From Knoellia subterranea KCTC 19937 (GTDB taxonomy: Bacteria; Actinomycetota; Actinomycetes; Actinomycetales; Dermatophilaceae): a stretch of DNA of 64,000 bases. The notes beneath the pieces are model-generated. The model saw nothing but the letters and a program-made list of their open reading frames with translations. It was not told where the DNA came from and did not search any database. The number at the start of each line of letters is the position of its first letter. The first letter of the stretch is position 1. The stretch is from the NCBI RefSeq assembly GCF_000768685.1, contig NZ_AVPK01000009.1, positions 58,894-122,893 of the forward strand, read 5' to 3'. The position numbers and the translations under genes are program-made. This document shows, piece after piece, positions 35,665 to 44,412 of the stretch.

Positions 35665-37291
35665 CGCTGTCGATGATGCGGTAGGCGTAGCCCTGTTCGG
35701 CGAGGAAGCGCTGCCGGTGGGCGGCGAACTCCGCGTCCACCGTGTCGCGCGCGACCACGGTGTAGAAGTGCGCCGTGCGCCCGTCACCCTTGGGCCGCAA
35801 CACTCGGCCGAGGCGCTGCGCCTCCTCCTGCCTCGACCCGAAGGTCCCCGACACCTGGATCGCGACACTCGCCTCGGGCAGGTCTACGGAGAAGTTCGCG
35901 ACCTTCGACACGACGAGCAGCGAGATCTCGCCGGTGCGGAACGCCGCGAACAGGCGCTGCCGCTCGGCCACCGTCGTCTCACCCGTGATGAGGTCGGCAT
36001 CGAGGCGTCCGGCGAGTTCGTCGAGCTGGTCGAGGTACTGCCCGATGACGAGCGTCGGCTCGCCGCGGTGACGTTCCACGAGCTTCTCGACCACGGGCAG
36101 TTTCGCGTCCGAGCAGGAGGCGAGGCGGTAGCGGTCCTCGGCGTCAGCGACGGCATACGCCATCCGTTGTCCGTCGGGGAGCGTGACCCGGACCTCGACG
36201 CAATCGGCGGGAGCGATGTAGCCCTGCGCCTCGATGTCCTTCCACGGCGCGTCGAAGCGCTTCGGCCCGATGAGCGAGAAGACGTCGGACTCGAGCCCGT
36301 CCTCGCGCACGAGCGTCGCGGTGAGTCCGAGACGGCGGCGAGCCTGGAGGTCGGCGGTCATCCGGAAGATCGGTGCGGGCAGCAGGTGCACCTCGTCATA
36401 GACGATGAGGCCCCAGTCTCGGGCGTCGAGCAGGTCGAGGTGCGTGTAGACACCCTTTCGTCGCGTCGTGAGCACCTGGTAGGTCGCGATGGTGACGGGG
36501 CGGATCTCCTTGCGCGCGCCGGAGTACTCGCCGATCTCGTCCTCGGTGAGGCTCGTGCGCCGGAGCAGTTCGTCCTTCCACTGCCGTGCCGAGACGGTGT
36601 TGGTCACAAGGATGAGCGTGGTGGCCGAGGCCTTGGCCATGGCGCCCGCGCCGACAAGGGTCTTGCCCGCGCCGCAGGGGAGGACGACCACCCCGGAGCC
36701 GCCGTCCCAGAAGCCGTCGACCGCCTGCTCCTGGTAGGGCCGCAGCGACCAGCCCTCGGTCTGGTCCAATGCGATCGGGTGCGCCTCGCCGTCGACGTAG
36801 CCGGCCTCGTCTTCCGCAGGCCACCCGACCTTGAGCAGCTCCTGCTTGAGGTGGCCGCGCTCACTCGGGTGCACGAGGACGGTGTCGTCGTCGATGGTCT
36901 CTCCGACGAGCGGCTTGATTCGCTTGTGCCGCAACACTTCTGTGAGCACGGCGCGGTCGGTCGTACGCAGGACGAGGCGGCCCTCGTCGTCCTTGAGGAG
37001 CGTCAGTCGGCCATAACGCGCCATCGTCTCCGCGACGTCAACGAGCAACGCGTGCGGCACCGGATAGCGACTGTGCGTCACCAGCGCATCGACGACCTGT
37101 TCGGCGTCGTGTCCGGCGGCACGGGCGTTCCACAGACCGAGCGGCGTGATGCGGTAGGTGTGGATGTGCTCCGGTGCCCGCTCGAGTTCGGCGAACGGGG
37201 CGATGGCACGCCGGGCATCCGCCGACTTCGGGTGGTCGACCTCGAGAAGGAGCGTCTTGTCGCTCTGGACGATGAGTGCGCCGTCAGTCAC
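35654..37291 (-). CDS. XPB-type DNA repair helicase
   Basis: A 545-residue SF2 helicase of the XPB/Rad25 family found in actinobacteria. An N-terminal damage-recognition region (about 1-165) precedes the motor: motif I LPCGAGKTLVG, Ia VTNTVSARQW, motif II VYDEVHLLPA, motif III LTATLVRED, and motif VI QRLGRVLRPKGDGR in the second RecA lobe. It unwinds DNA 3' to 5' and is thought to assist nucleotide-excision repair or transcription (mycobacterial XPB). The start is a GTG six bases past the stop of the DUF4190 gene. A duplicated 30-base segment covers its end. Confidence 0.94.
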   Translation of the reverse strand: MTDGALIVQSDKTLLLEVDHPKSADARRAIAPFAELERAPEHIHTYRITPLGLWNARAAGHDAEQVVDALVTHSRYPVPHALLVDVAETMARYGRLTLLKDDEGRLVLRTTDRAVLTEVLRHKRIKPLVGETIDDDTVLVHPSERGHLKQELLKVGWPAEDEAGYVDGEAHPIALDQTEGWSLRPYQEQAVDGFWDGGSGVVVLPCGAGKTLVGAGAMAKASATTLILVTNTVSARQWKDELLRRTSLTEDEIGEYSGARKEIRPVTIATYQVLTTRRKGVYTHLDLLDARDWGLIVYDEVHLLPAPIFRMTADLQARRRLGLTATLVREDGLESDVFSLIGPKRFDAPWKDIEAQGYIAPADCVEVRVTLPDGQRMAYAVADAEDRYRLASCSDAKLPVVEKLVERHRGEPTLVIGQYLDQLDELAGRLDADLITGETTVAERQRLFAAFRTGEISLLVVSKVANFSVDLPEASVAIQVSGTFGSRQEEAQRLGRVLRPKGDGRTAHFYTVVARDTVDAEFAAHRQRFLAEQGYAYRIIDSDDL

Positions 37292-37297
37292 GCGACC

Positions 37298-37990
37298 TCA
37301 GTAGGTGTAGCCGTCGTCGTAGCCGGAGTCGTAGGCTCCCGCCACGCCGAACGCGATGAAGACCCCGACGGCAACGAGGCACAGCACGACGCCGACGGCG
37401 AACGAGATCCAGCCCCACTTCGTCAGGCTGCGCGAGCCCACCGGGTCCGTGGCGTTCTTGGAGAGCGCCATGATGCCGAGGATGAGCGGGATGATGCCCG
37501 GAACGCAGCACGTCACCAGGGTGATTCCCGAAATGATCGTGAGGACGAGGGCGCTCGTGTTCTGCTCGGGTGGGGCACCGTAGGCGGCCGGCGGAGCCTG
37601 CCACTGACCCGGAGGCTGGTATGCCGGGTAGCCGCCCTGCGCTCCCGGCGCGCCGTAGGCGCCGGACGCGGAGTAGGGGTCGTAGGCCGGCTGCGGGGCA
37701 CCGTAGGGGTCGGCGGGTGGGGGTGCCGCGGCATACGGGTTCGTCGGCTGCGTGCTCGAGCCCGAGTACGGGTCGTTCGCCGGTTGGGCGTCCTCGGGAC
37801 GGCTGGCGGTCGGTGCCTCGTAGGTCGGAACCGGCGGCACGGGTGGCACGGGCGGAACCGGTGGAACCTGTGAGTGCGACGGGACCGGAGCCGTCGGCGG
37901 CACGTCGGGGCCCTGCGGGATGTATTCGGTCGGGCTGGCCGTCGGATCGCTGAACTCGCTCGGCTGCGGGTCCTTGTCGCTGTCACTCAT
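37298..37990 (-). CDS. DUF4190-type membrane protein with a proline-rich N-terminus
   Basis: A 230-residue protein. Residues 1-145 are low complexity and cytoplasmic: VPPVPPVPPVP repeats, then several DPYSG/DPYGA/DPYSA units rich in Tyr, Pro and Ala. The final 75 residues hold two membrane helices with the DUF4190 pattern (CCVPGIIPLILGIMALSKN, WISFAVGVVLC), ending in a Tyr/Asp-rich tail. The function is unknown; such tails may organise membrane complexes. A TACCTT box lies six bases before the ATG. It is co-directional with xpb and just upstream of it. Confidence 0.8.
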   Translation of the reverse strand: MSDSDKDPQPSEFSDPTASPTEYIPQGPDVPPTAPVPSHSQVPPVPPVPPVPPVPTYEAPTASRPEDAQPANDPYSGSSTQPTNPYAAAPPPADPYGAPQPAYDPYSASGAYGAPGAQGGYPAYQPPGQWQAPPAAYGAPPEQNTSALVLTIISGITLVTCCVPGIIPLILGIMALSKNATDPVGSRSLTKWGWISFAVGVVLCLVAVGVFIAFGVAGAYDSGYDDGYTY

Positions 37991-37996
37991 GGCGAC

Positions 37997-38002
37997 AAGG
38001 TA
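37997..38002 (-). promoter_or_regulatory. -10 element of a leaderless promoter (DUF4190 gene)
   Basis: On the minus strand TACCTT, six bases, then the ATG at 37990. Confidence 0.5.
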
Positions 38003-38120
38003 TCCCGCCGAGGGGCCTCGGCGTGCGGCCGCCCGACGTGTGACGAAAGTGCCTGCGGCCCGGGCCGAGGTGGGTCGCCGGCCACTGCCTCCCCACCGCG
38101 TGGCATGTCAGGATCTGTGC

Positions 38121-39071
38121 ATGAGCATGCGCACCCCGCAGGTCGAAGCCGACCCGACTCTCCCGCCCGAGATCACGATCTATGAGGTCGGGGCACGCGA
38201 CGGGTTGCAGAACGAGAAGTCGGTCGTCCCCGCCGACGTCAAGGCGGAGTTCATCCGCCGCATGGCTGCCGCTGGCCTGTCCACGATCGAGACGACGTCG
38301 TTCGTCAACCCACAATGGGTGCCGCAGCTCGCCGACGCGAGCGAGGTGCTCGAGCTCCTCGGCGACGAGGGCCGCGGGCCGAAGCGTCCCGTTCTCGTCC
38401 CCAACGAGCGCGGTCTCGACCGCGCGCTCGAGGCCGGTGTCGGCGCGGTCGCGATCTTCGGCAGTGCGACGGAGACCTTTGCCCGAAAGAACCTCAACCG
38501 GACCGTCGATGAGTCGATCGAGATGTTCCGACCCGTCGTCGCGCGTGCGCACGACGCCGACCTGTGGGTCCGCGGCTACGTGTCGATGTGCTTCGGCGAC
38601 CCGTGGGAGGGGCCGGTGCCGGTCGAGCAGGTCGTCGACGTGTGCGCGCGTCTCATGGACCTTGGCTGCGACCAACTCAGCCTCGGCGACACGATCGGTG
38701 TGGCCACGTCCGGTCACGTCGCACGACTCCTCGACGCCTTGGGCGACAGGGGAATTGGGGTCGAACGCATTGGAGTCCATTTCCATGACACCTACGGCCA
38801 GGCGCTGAGCAACACCCTCGTGGCCCTGCGTCGTGGAGTCACCGTCGTCGACTCATCGGCCGGTGGGCTCGGTGGCTGCCCCTATGCCGAGAGCGCCACG
38901 GGCAACCTCGCCACCGAGGACCTCGTGTGGGCCATGCGCGGTGCCGGCGTCGAGACCGGCGTCGACCTCGAGAAGCTGCTCGAGACGAGCGCCTGGATGG
39001 CTCGGCAACTCGGCCGCCCTTCGCCCTCCGCCGTCGTCCGCGCCCTCACCCCCGCAGCTTCCAGCGATTGA
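38121..39071 (+). CDS. Hydroxymethylglutaryl-CoA lyase
   Basis: A 316-residue TIM-barrel lyase that splits HMG-CoA into acetoacetate and acetyl-CoA, the last step of leucine breakdown. VGARDGLQNE carries the catalytic Arg and metal-binding Asp, HFHDTYGQAL the metal-binding His pair, and GLGGCPYAESATGN the active-site Cys loop. It stands apart from other leucine genes, though the acyl-CoA dehydrogenase at 11 kb could share the pathway. ATG 38121 and ATG 38127 are both possible starts. A hairpin with a conserved loop follows the stop. Confidence 0.92.
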   Translation: MSMRTPQVEADPTLPPEITIYEVGARDGLQNEKSVVPADVKAEFIRRMAAAGLSTIETTSFVNPQWVPQLADASEVLELLGDEGRGPKRPVLVPNERGLDRALEAGVGAVAIFGSATETFARKNLNRTVDESIEMFRPVVARAHDADLWVRGYVSMCFGDPWEGPVPVEQVVDVCARLMDLGCDQLSLGDTIGVATSGHVARLLDALGDRGIGVERIGVHFHDTYGQALSNTLVALRRGVTVVDSSAGGLGGCPYAESATGNLATEDLVWAMRGAGVETGVDLEKLLETSAWMARQLGRPSPSAVVRALTPAASSD

Positions 39072-39082
39072 TCTGCGCGGTC

Positions 39083-39151
39083 GCGTCACAGGTGGTGACG
39101 CGCGCTCAGTTGCTCCTTCGTCGCAAACGCACGCCCCACCACCTGTGACGC
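39083..39151. repeat. Conserved-loop hairpin, copy 1
   Basis: Perfect 15-base arms GCGTCACAGGTGGTG (39083-39097) and complement (39137-39151). The loop contains AGTTGCTCCTTCGTCGCA, shared with the hairpin at 49.04 kb except for one covarying pair. Confidence 0.8.
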
Positions 39152-39196
39152 AACCCGAGTCGCGGACCTCACCGTGTGCATGGGGAGTGGGCCGAA

Positions 39197-39317
39197 GGCG
39201 TCGTGCCGAATTCGCCGCTGGCTGGGTCTGGCGGCGGGTCCCACGCTCTGCGTGGGCGCGCGGAGTGCGGTCTGCGCGCGCAGCGCGGATGGGACTGCGG
39301 CGAATCGGCACGACGCC
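39197..39317. repeat. Long inverted repeat before the helicase-associated gene
   Basis: Arms of 22 and 21 bases (39197-39218, 39297-39317) pair with a single bulged A. The 78-base loop includes CCCACG..CGTGGG and GC-alternating runs. It lies between two convergent genes, 45 bases after copy 1 of the conserved-loop hairpin. Confidence 0.75.
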
Positions 39318-39339
39318 GTAGGCCTGTCCAACCAAGCCC

Positions 39340-41619
39340 TCAGTCGGGGACGACGCCGGTGATCCGGTGGATGGAGAGGGTGCGGGCGACGTCCTCGGCC
39401 ACGCCGCTGACCCGCCCGCCGTCGATCCGTTCGGGGTGGAAGAGCAGGCGTTGGGTCTGGCCGATGCTGTCGGAGTAGCCCAACCACACCGCTCTTCCGT
39501 CGGCGATCGCCTCGCGCAGGACGGCGATCGAGGTCGTGGGGTCGTTGGCGGGGATCGCCGGACCGCGACCTCCTGCGATGGCGGAGGCGCGATTCCGGGC
39601 CTCGTCCTCGCCGGCGCGCAAGGTCTGGATGAGGGAGCCGAGCTGGGCCCGGTCCATGGCCTGGACGAGCGCGGGATCCACGGAGCGTGAACGTACGGCT
39701 CGCCGGGCGGGGCGGATCGGGACGGCGACCACGCCGGAGGCCGACTCGGGCACGGGTGCGAAGCCTTCCTCGCGCAGCATCTCGAGGACCACCTCGGGCG
39801 AGACGGGAGAGGTCAGGACGGTCGGGGCGATGCGTCGGAGCTGCAGTGGGGCGAGCCTGCGGTGGGCGAGCATGACCTCGAGTCCCCTCTCGTCCTCGCT
39901 GCGGATGACGGCGCTCACGCCGCGGACCCGGATCGTTCCGTGTCTTCGGGCAACGTCACGGACGAGGTACTCCAAGGGCTGTGGCACCGGGGTGCTCGAG
40001 GCGTCGCGCAGCCCGGCGAGGATGTCGTCGCCGGTCCAGCCCTGGTCGAGGCAGCGACGGATCGACTCGTCGCTGAATCGGTGGACGGTGGCGCCGCCGC
40101 GTGATTCGACGTCGGCGACGAGTCGCAAGAAGGCCGCCAGCGAGCCCGTGACGGGTCCCGGTGCGATGGCGGTGAGGTCGGCCTGCAGCAGGACCGCGTC
40201 GACCGGGGCGGGCAGGTGCGGGTGGATCGACTCGGCGGCGGCCCGAGGGTCACCCTCGGCCAGGAGGACGGCCCGCCCCGCTGAGCTGAGGGCGCGGTGC
40301 CCGGTGACTCCTAGCCAGGCGGCTTCGCGCAGCACTGCCCCCACGACGGAGTCGAGGGTCCGGGGAACGCGTCGTGGTCGGGCCCAGCGCACCGACTCGG
40401 CGACCGCGGCGGGTTCGGGGGCGGTGGCCCAGTGCCGATCAAGGAGGTCGAGCACGGCCCGGCGGAGGCTGCGGATCGGCGGCCACTGCGCGTCCGGCCC
40501 GAGGGCGTTGATGACGGTCGAGGCATCGGTCCGTCCGCCGACGCGGTGCGGGGCACGGGTGCTCGACAACCACGCGAGGGCGAGGCGGGCCCACCGCTCC
40601 CCACCGGGCTCGGTCTGCCACTGGTCGTATTCTGCGGTCGGCACCCAGTGCGGCTCCACCTCGCCGTCGTCGGCGACGAGGTCGGCGATGAGGGCCAGTT
40701 CGACGAGGTATGCCGTGTGCTCCGGTTCCGTGTCCAGACGCGTCGACGCCGCCTTGAGATCGCGGACGGACAGGCCACCCGTGCGCAGGACTCGAGGGGG
40801 ATCCTGCGACCAGGCGTCGAGGAGTTCGTCGAGCAGGGCGAGGACTTCACTGGCGGCGGCACCCGCGGCGGCGTCGACCCGGTCCGGGTCAACTGCGACA
40901 CCTGCCGGGGCGGGTGGCATCAACTGTGAGTCCGCGTGGACCCGGCCGCCCCGCAGCACCATCGCGACCTCCCGGGGGAGAGCCACTTGGTCGGCCGCGA
41001 CGGCGCGGACGAGTCCGTGGGCGAGCAGCCACCGTGCGCCGTCCTCGGCGGGACCGCGTCTCCCGGGCGCATCGTCGGGCCCCACGATGCCGACGGCCGG
41101 ACCCCACGTGAGGCGGTCGAGGATCGCGCGCGCCCGCGGTGGTGCGGCGGCGATCTCCGACTGGAGGGTGGCCTCGTCCGCTGCAGGTGGCCCGGGCAGG
41201 TCCTCCGCCGGGAGGCCGAGTCCGGCCGGGTTGTCGCCGAGGACGTCGATGACGGTGCGTGTCACGACGAGTCCGTGGGGCGACCTCCACACCAGGCCGA
41301 CGCGCCACAGGTCGTCGAGCAGGCCAGCCGCGGCGGACTCGTCGGAGGCACCAAGCAGTCGCGCAAGTGTCGCCGGGGTGACCGGATCCGTAGCGACGGC
41401 TGCCGCCTCGAGAGCCTGGAGGTGCGCGGCATCCAGCGCATCGATGGCGCGAGCGGTGCTGGCTCGGGTGGCGCTGCGCGAGGCCAGGGCGGTGAGGTCG
41501 CTGGGTGCCGGTCGCGCGAGGTCGGGGCGGGCCGCGACGAGCGACGTCAACTCCTCATCGGACCGCGCCCTGATGTCATCGGCCAGGGAGCGGTTCGGCG
41601 GAGAGGGCTCGGGCACCAC
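39340..41619 (-). CDS. Helicase-associated (XPB/Ssl2-type) domain protein
   Basis: A 759-residue protein without helicase motifs. Its C-terminal half contains the XPB/Ssl2 helicase-associated domain, and the last 60 residues (AVLREAIADGRAVWLGYSDS, LLFHPERIDGG) resemble a WYL-type ligand domain. In mycobacteria the orthologue lies directly beside the XPB helicase gene (Rv0862c beside Rv0861c), so a joint role in DNA repair is likely. Here a DUF4190 gene and HMG-CoA lyase separate them. The start is GTG at 41619 with a TAGGGT -10 box six bases upstream. Confidence 0.85.
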   Translation of the reverse strand: MVPEPSPPNRSLADDIRARSDEELTSLVAARPDLARPAPSDLTALASRSATRASTARAIDALDAAHLQALEAAAVATDPVTPATLARLLGASDESAAAGLLDDLWRVGLVWRSPHGLVVTRTVIDVLGDNPAGLGLPAEDLPGPPAADEATLQSEIAAAPPRARAILDRLTWGPAVGIVGPDDAPGRRGPAEDGARWLLAHGLVRAVAADQVALPREVAMVLRGGRVHADSQLMPPAPAGVAVDPDRVDAAAGAAASEVLALLDELLDAWSQDPPRVLRTGGLSVRDLKAASTRLDTEPEHTAYLVELALIADLVADDGEVEPHWVPTAEYDQWQTEPGGERWARLALAWLSSTRAPHRVGGRTDASTVINALGPDAQWPPIRSLRRAVLDLLDRHWATAPEPAAVAESVRWARPRRVPRTLDSVVGAVLREAAWLGVTGHRALSSAGRAVLLAEGDPRAAAESIHPHLPAPVDAVLLQADLTAIAPGPVTGSLAAFLRLVADVESRGGATVHRFSDESIRRCLDQGWTGDDILAGLRDASSTPVPQPLEYLVRDVARRHGTIRVRGVSAVIRSEDERGLEVMLAHRRLAPLQLRRIAPTVLTSPVSPEVVLEMLREEGFAPVPESASGVVAVPIRPARRAVRSRSVDPALVQAMDRAQLGSLIQTLRAGEDEARNRASAIAGGRGPAIPANDPTTSIAVLREAIADGRAVWLGYSDSIGQTQRLLFHPERIDGGRVSGVAEDVARTLSIHRITGVVPD

Positions 41620-41625
41620 CGCACC

Positions 41626-41648
41626 ACCCTAGAGCGCCCGCGTAGATT
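41626..41648. promoter_or_regulatory. Divergent leaderless promoter pair
   Basis: Minus-strand TAGGGT (41626-41631) lies six bases from GTG 41619. Plus-strand TAGATT (41643-41648) lies six bases from ATG 41655. The two -10 boxes are only 11 bases apart, so the RNA polymerase sites must overlap. Confidence 0.55.
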
Positions 41649-41654
41649 CGGGGG

Positions 41655-42575
41655 ATGAGCTCCCGAGAGACCTCACCGACCGGCACCCAGTGGTCCGTCT
41701 CGTCCGGTCCGGACGAGTTCACGGTGGTCGAGGTCGGGGGAGGGCTGCGGGCGTGGAACCGCGCCGGCGTCGACGTCCTCGCCGGCTACTCCGCCGACAG
41801 CCCCTGCACCAGCGGCCGGGGTCAACAGCTCATCCCGTGGCCGAACCGGATCCGCGACGGGCGCTACGCCTTCGACGGCGCCGAGCGACAGCTCCCGCTC
41901 ACCGAGGTCGAGCACCACAACGCGAGCCACGGCCTCGTCCGCTGGGCACCGTGGCGACTCGTCGACCGCACCGACACGTCGATCACCGTGGGGCATCGGC
42001 TCTTCCCACAGCCGGGCTGGGACTGGCACCTCGAGACCACGACCATGTACGCCGTGACACCCGAGGGCCTGACCGTCACCACCCGTGTGGCGAACGTGGG
42101 AGAGAAGCCGGCGCCCTTCGGCTACGGGGCGCACCCCTATGTCGCGATCGGCGATGCTCCGGTCGAAGAGGTGGAGGTGCAGATCCCGGCCGAGTGCTTC
42201 GTCGAGGTCGATGACCGTCTCCTGCCGACACGCACGACGTCCGTGGAGGGCTCCGTCTTCGACTTCCGCGAGCGGAAGGCGATCGGCGCGCAGCGTCTCG
42301 ACACGGCATACACGGATCTGTCGGTTGTCGACGGCCGCTGGACGATCACTGTCGCGACCCCGGGCCGCGCGCAGGTCGAGGTATGGGGTGAGGCCGCAGC
42401 GTTTCCGTGGGCGCAGGTCTTCTCCGGCAAGGCGGAGGCGGACCAGTCCGGTGAACACGGCATCGCGGTGGAGCCCATGACGTGCCCGGCGGACGCGTTC
42501 AATTCCGGCGATTCCCTCGTCGTGCTCGAGCCCGGGCAGACGTGGCAGGGCGTGTGGGGGATCAGCCCGCGGTGA
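41655..42575 (+). CDS. Aldose 1-epimerase family protein
   Basis: A 306-residue beta-sandwich enzyme of the galactose-mutarotase fold. GQQLIPWPNRIRDGRY is the substrate-side Arg region, HNASHGLVRWAPW and GYGAHPYVAIG carry the two catalytic His, and VEPMTCPADAFNSGD holds the catalytic Glu. It interconverts sugar anomers, and YihR/GalM-like specificity is open. The start is fixed by the leaderless -10 box. Its 3' end overlaps the convergent MFS gene by 14 bases. Confidence 0.88.
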   Translation: MSSRETSPTGTQWSVSSGPDEFTVVEVGGGLRAWNRAGVDVLAGYSADSPCTSGRGQQLIPWPNRIRDGRYAFDGAERQLPLTEVEHHNASHGLVRWAPWRLVDRTDTSITVGHRLFPQPGWDWHLETTTMYAVTPEGLTVTTRVANVGEKPAPFGYGAHPYVAIGDAPVEEVEVQIPAECFVEVDDRLLPTRTTSVEGSVFDFRERKAIGAQRLDTAYTDLSVVDGRWTITVATPGRAQVEVWGEAAAFPWAQVFSGKAEADQSGEHGIAVEPMTCPADAFNSGDSLVVLEPGQTWQGVWGISPR

Positions 42576-43830
42576 CGCCGTTCTCGGCAGCGGTCAACTG
42601 ACGCTCAAGGACGACGATGGCGCCCGCCATGACGACCAGCCCTGCGAGCATGGTGCCGATGAACACCGACGACAGGTCGTGTTCGAGGAGGAAGCCGGAC
42701 GCGATCGGTCCGAGGATGGCGCCGCCCTGGAAGGCGCCGGCGTTGACGGCGTTGGCCCGACCGCGGATGTGGTCGTCGGCCATGTCGTTGGTGATGGCCG
42801 GGATCGCGATCTGCATGAAGATCTCGCCCAGGCCGAAGACGCCCATGAATGCCACGACGGCGACGGCCGCGAACAGTGCGCCCGGCTCCAGCCCGGCGGA
42901 CGACAGGACGAGCCAGGACACGACCCACAGGGCCACCATGACGAGGAGCCCTCGGGTGCGGCGGCGGCCGGTGACGGCCTTGAGCACGGTGAACTGGAGG
43001 GCGACGATCACCAGGGTGTTGATCGCGAACGCGAACCCGATGACCTGCGTTGACACCTCACTCACCTGGCGGGCGAACGCGGGGAAGCCGGACTCGATCT
43101 GGCCATAGCCGATGAAGGTGCACAGGAAGGTGATGAAGGTCAGCCAGAGGACCGGTCGGCGCCGCAGCAGGTCGAGGTAGCCGACCGTGGCTGCGTCCTC
43201 CGGGTGCTCCGCCCGACCGTGCACATGGCGCAGCGGAATGAGCAGCAGGCCGATCGGGACGAGCATGCTGAGCGCGTCGGCCAGGAAGATCAGGGTGAAC
43301 GTCATCGGCTCCCGCACGTCGACGAAGAGGCCGCCGATGACTCCGCCAAGCCCGATGCCGAGGTTGACCAGCGCGAAGTTGACGCCGAAGTACTGCTGCC
43401 GGACCGGCCCCGACACGACCGATGCGATGAGGGCGTTGAAGGCCGGCCAGGACACGCCGAAGTTGAAGCCGAGCAGGACGAAGCCGACGACGAACATCGG
43501 GACCGTCGTCGCGAAGGCGAGGACGGTGCAGCCGACGAGCTGCGCGAACGTCCCGGCGAGCAGCATGCGGCGAGCGCCGATGCGATCGGTGAGTGAGCCG
43601 CCCGGACCGGTGACGAGGAGCGCGACGATCGCGATGAGGGCGAGCAGGCTGCCGGCGGTGCCGAGACCGATGCCGCGCACCTCGTGGATGTAGATGACGG
43701 TGAACGGGAGCGTCAGCCCGCGCCCGAGCGTCTGGATGGCGACCGTCGACAGGAGCCATCGCCCGGGCGTGGGCAGGTCGGCCCAGAACTGTCTCAGGCT
43801 CACCTTGGGGCGGTCGGTCGTGGCGGTCAC
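42562..43830 (-). CDS. Major facilitator superfamily transporter
   Basis: A 422-residue transporter with about twelve membrane segments. The loop after helix 2 reads GGSLTDRIGARRMLLAG, the MFS signature, and a proline-rich drug-antiporter-like pattern (LGFNFGVSWPAFNALIASVV) follows in the N-half. The central loop HVHGRAEHPEDA divides the two halves. Probably an efflux protein; the substrate is unknown. The GTG at 43830 gives a 30-residue cytoplasmic N-terminus. It ends tail-to-tail with the epimerase gene and diverges from the cold-shock gene. Confidence 0.85.
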   Translation of the reverse strand: MTATTDRPKVSLRQFWADLPTPGRWLLSTVAIQTLGRGLTLPFTVIYIHEVRGIGLGTAGSLLALIAIVALLVTGPGGSLTDRIGARRMLLAGTFAQLVGCTVLAFATTVPMFVVGFVLLGFNFGVSWPAFNALIASVVSGPVRQQYFGVNFALVNLGIGLGGVIGGLFVDVREPMTFTLIFLADALSMLVPIGLLLIPLRHVHGRAEHPEDAATVGYLDLLRRRPVLWLTFITFLCTFIGYGQIESGFPAFARQVSEVSTQVIGFAFAINTLVIVALQFTVLKAVTGRRRTRGLLVMVALWVVSWLVLSSAGLEPGALFAAVAVVAFMGVFGLGEIFMQIAIPAITNDMADDHIRGRANAVNAGAFQGGAILGPIASGFLLEHDLSSVFIGTMLAGLVVMAGAIVVLERQLTAAENGVTAG

Positions 43831-44007
43831 CGCAGAACTCTCGCAGGGCGGACCGACAGCTCCCAACCGAGTTTCGGTTCGAGGCTCGCAGCAGGCGGGC
43901 TGAAAGGCGTGCGCGTGGCGTGCGTGCAGGCAGATACCCTGTCCTCGTACGCCCGGAGGTGCGACACCCGCACTCCGGACCACCCGCAGCAATCACAGAG
44001 GTGCCCC

Positions 44008-44412
44008 GTGCCGACTGGCAAGGTGAAGTTCTACGACTCCGAGAAGGGTTTCGGATTCGTCTCCACTGACGACCCCGCCGAGGGCGGCGACGTCTTCGTT
44101 CCCTCGAGCGCGCTCCCCGCCGGAGTGACCAGCCTCAAGAACGGTGCCCGCATCGAGTTCGGCATCGTCGAGGGGCGTCGCGGAGCGCAGGCGCTGTCGG
44201 TCCGTCTCCTCGAGCCGGCCGCGAGCGTCACCGCGAACCGCAAGGCGCGCGACCGCAAGCCGGCCGACGAGATGGTCGTCATCGTCGAGGATCTCATCAC
44301 CCTCCTCGACTCCGTCCAGAACTCGCTGCGCCGCGGCCACTACCCGGACAAGGGTCACGGCAGCAAGGTCGCCCAGGTGCTGCGCGCGGTCGCCGACGAC
44401 CTCGACGTCTGA
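44008..44412 (+). CDS. Cold shock domain protein with a helical extension
   Basis: A 134-residue protein. Residues 1-67 are a cold-shock domain with RNP1 KGFGFV and RNP2 DVFVPSS, binding single-stranded RNA or DNA. The C-terminal 65 residues (DEMVVIVEDLITLLDSVQNSLRRGHYPDKGHGSKVAQVLR) are helical, an arrangement common in the longer actinobacterial CspB-like proteins. TACCCT near 43937 could serve as -10 box with a leader of about 60 bases. The GTG start is followed by PTGKVKFY, the normal N-terminus. Confidence 0.9.
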   Translation: MPTGKVKFYDSEKGFGFVSTDDPAEGGDVFVPSSALPAGVTSLKNGARIEFGIVEGRRGAQALSVRLLEPAASVTANRKARDRKPADEMVVIVEDLITLLDSVQNSLRRGHYPDKGHGSKVAQVLRAVADDLDV

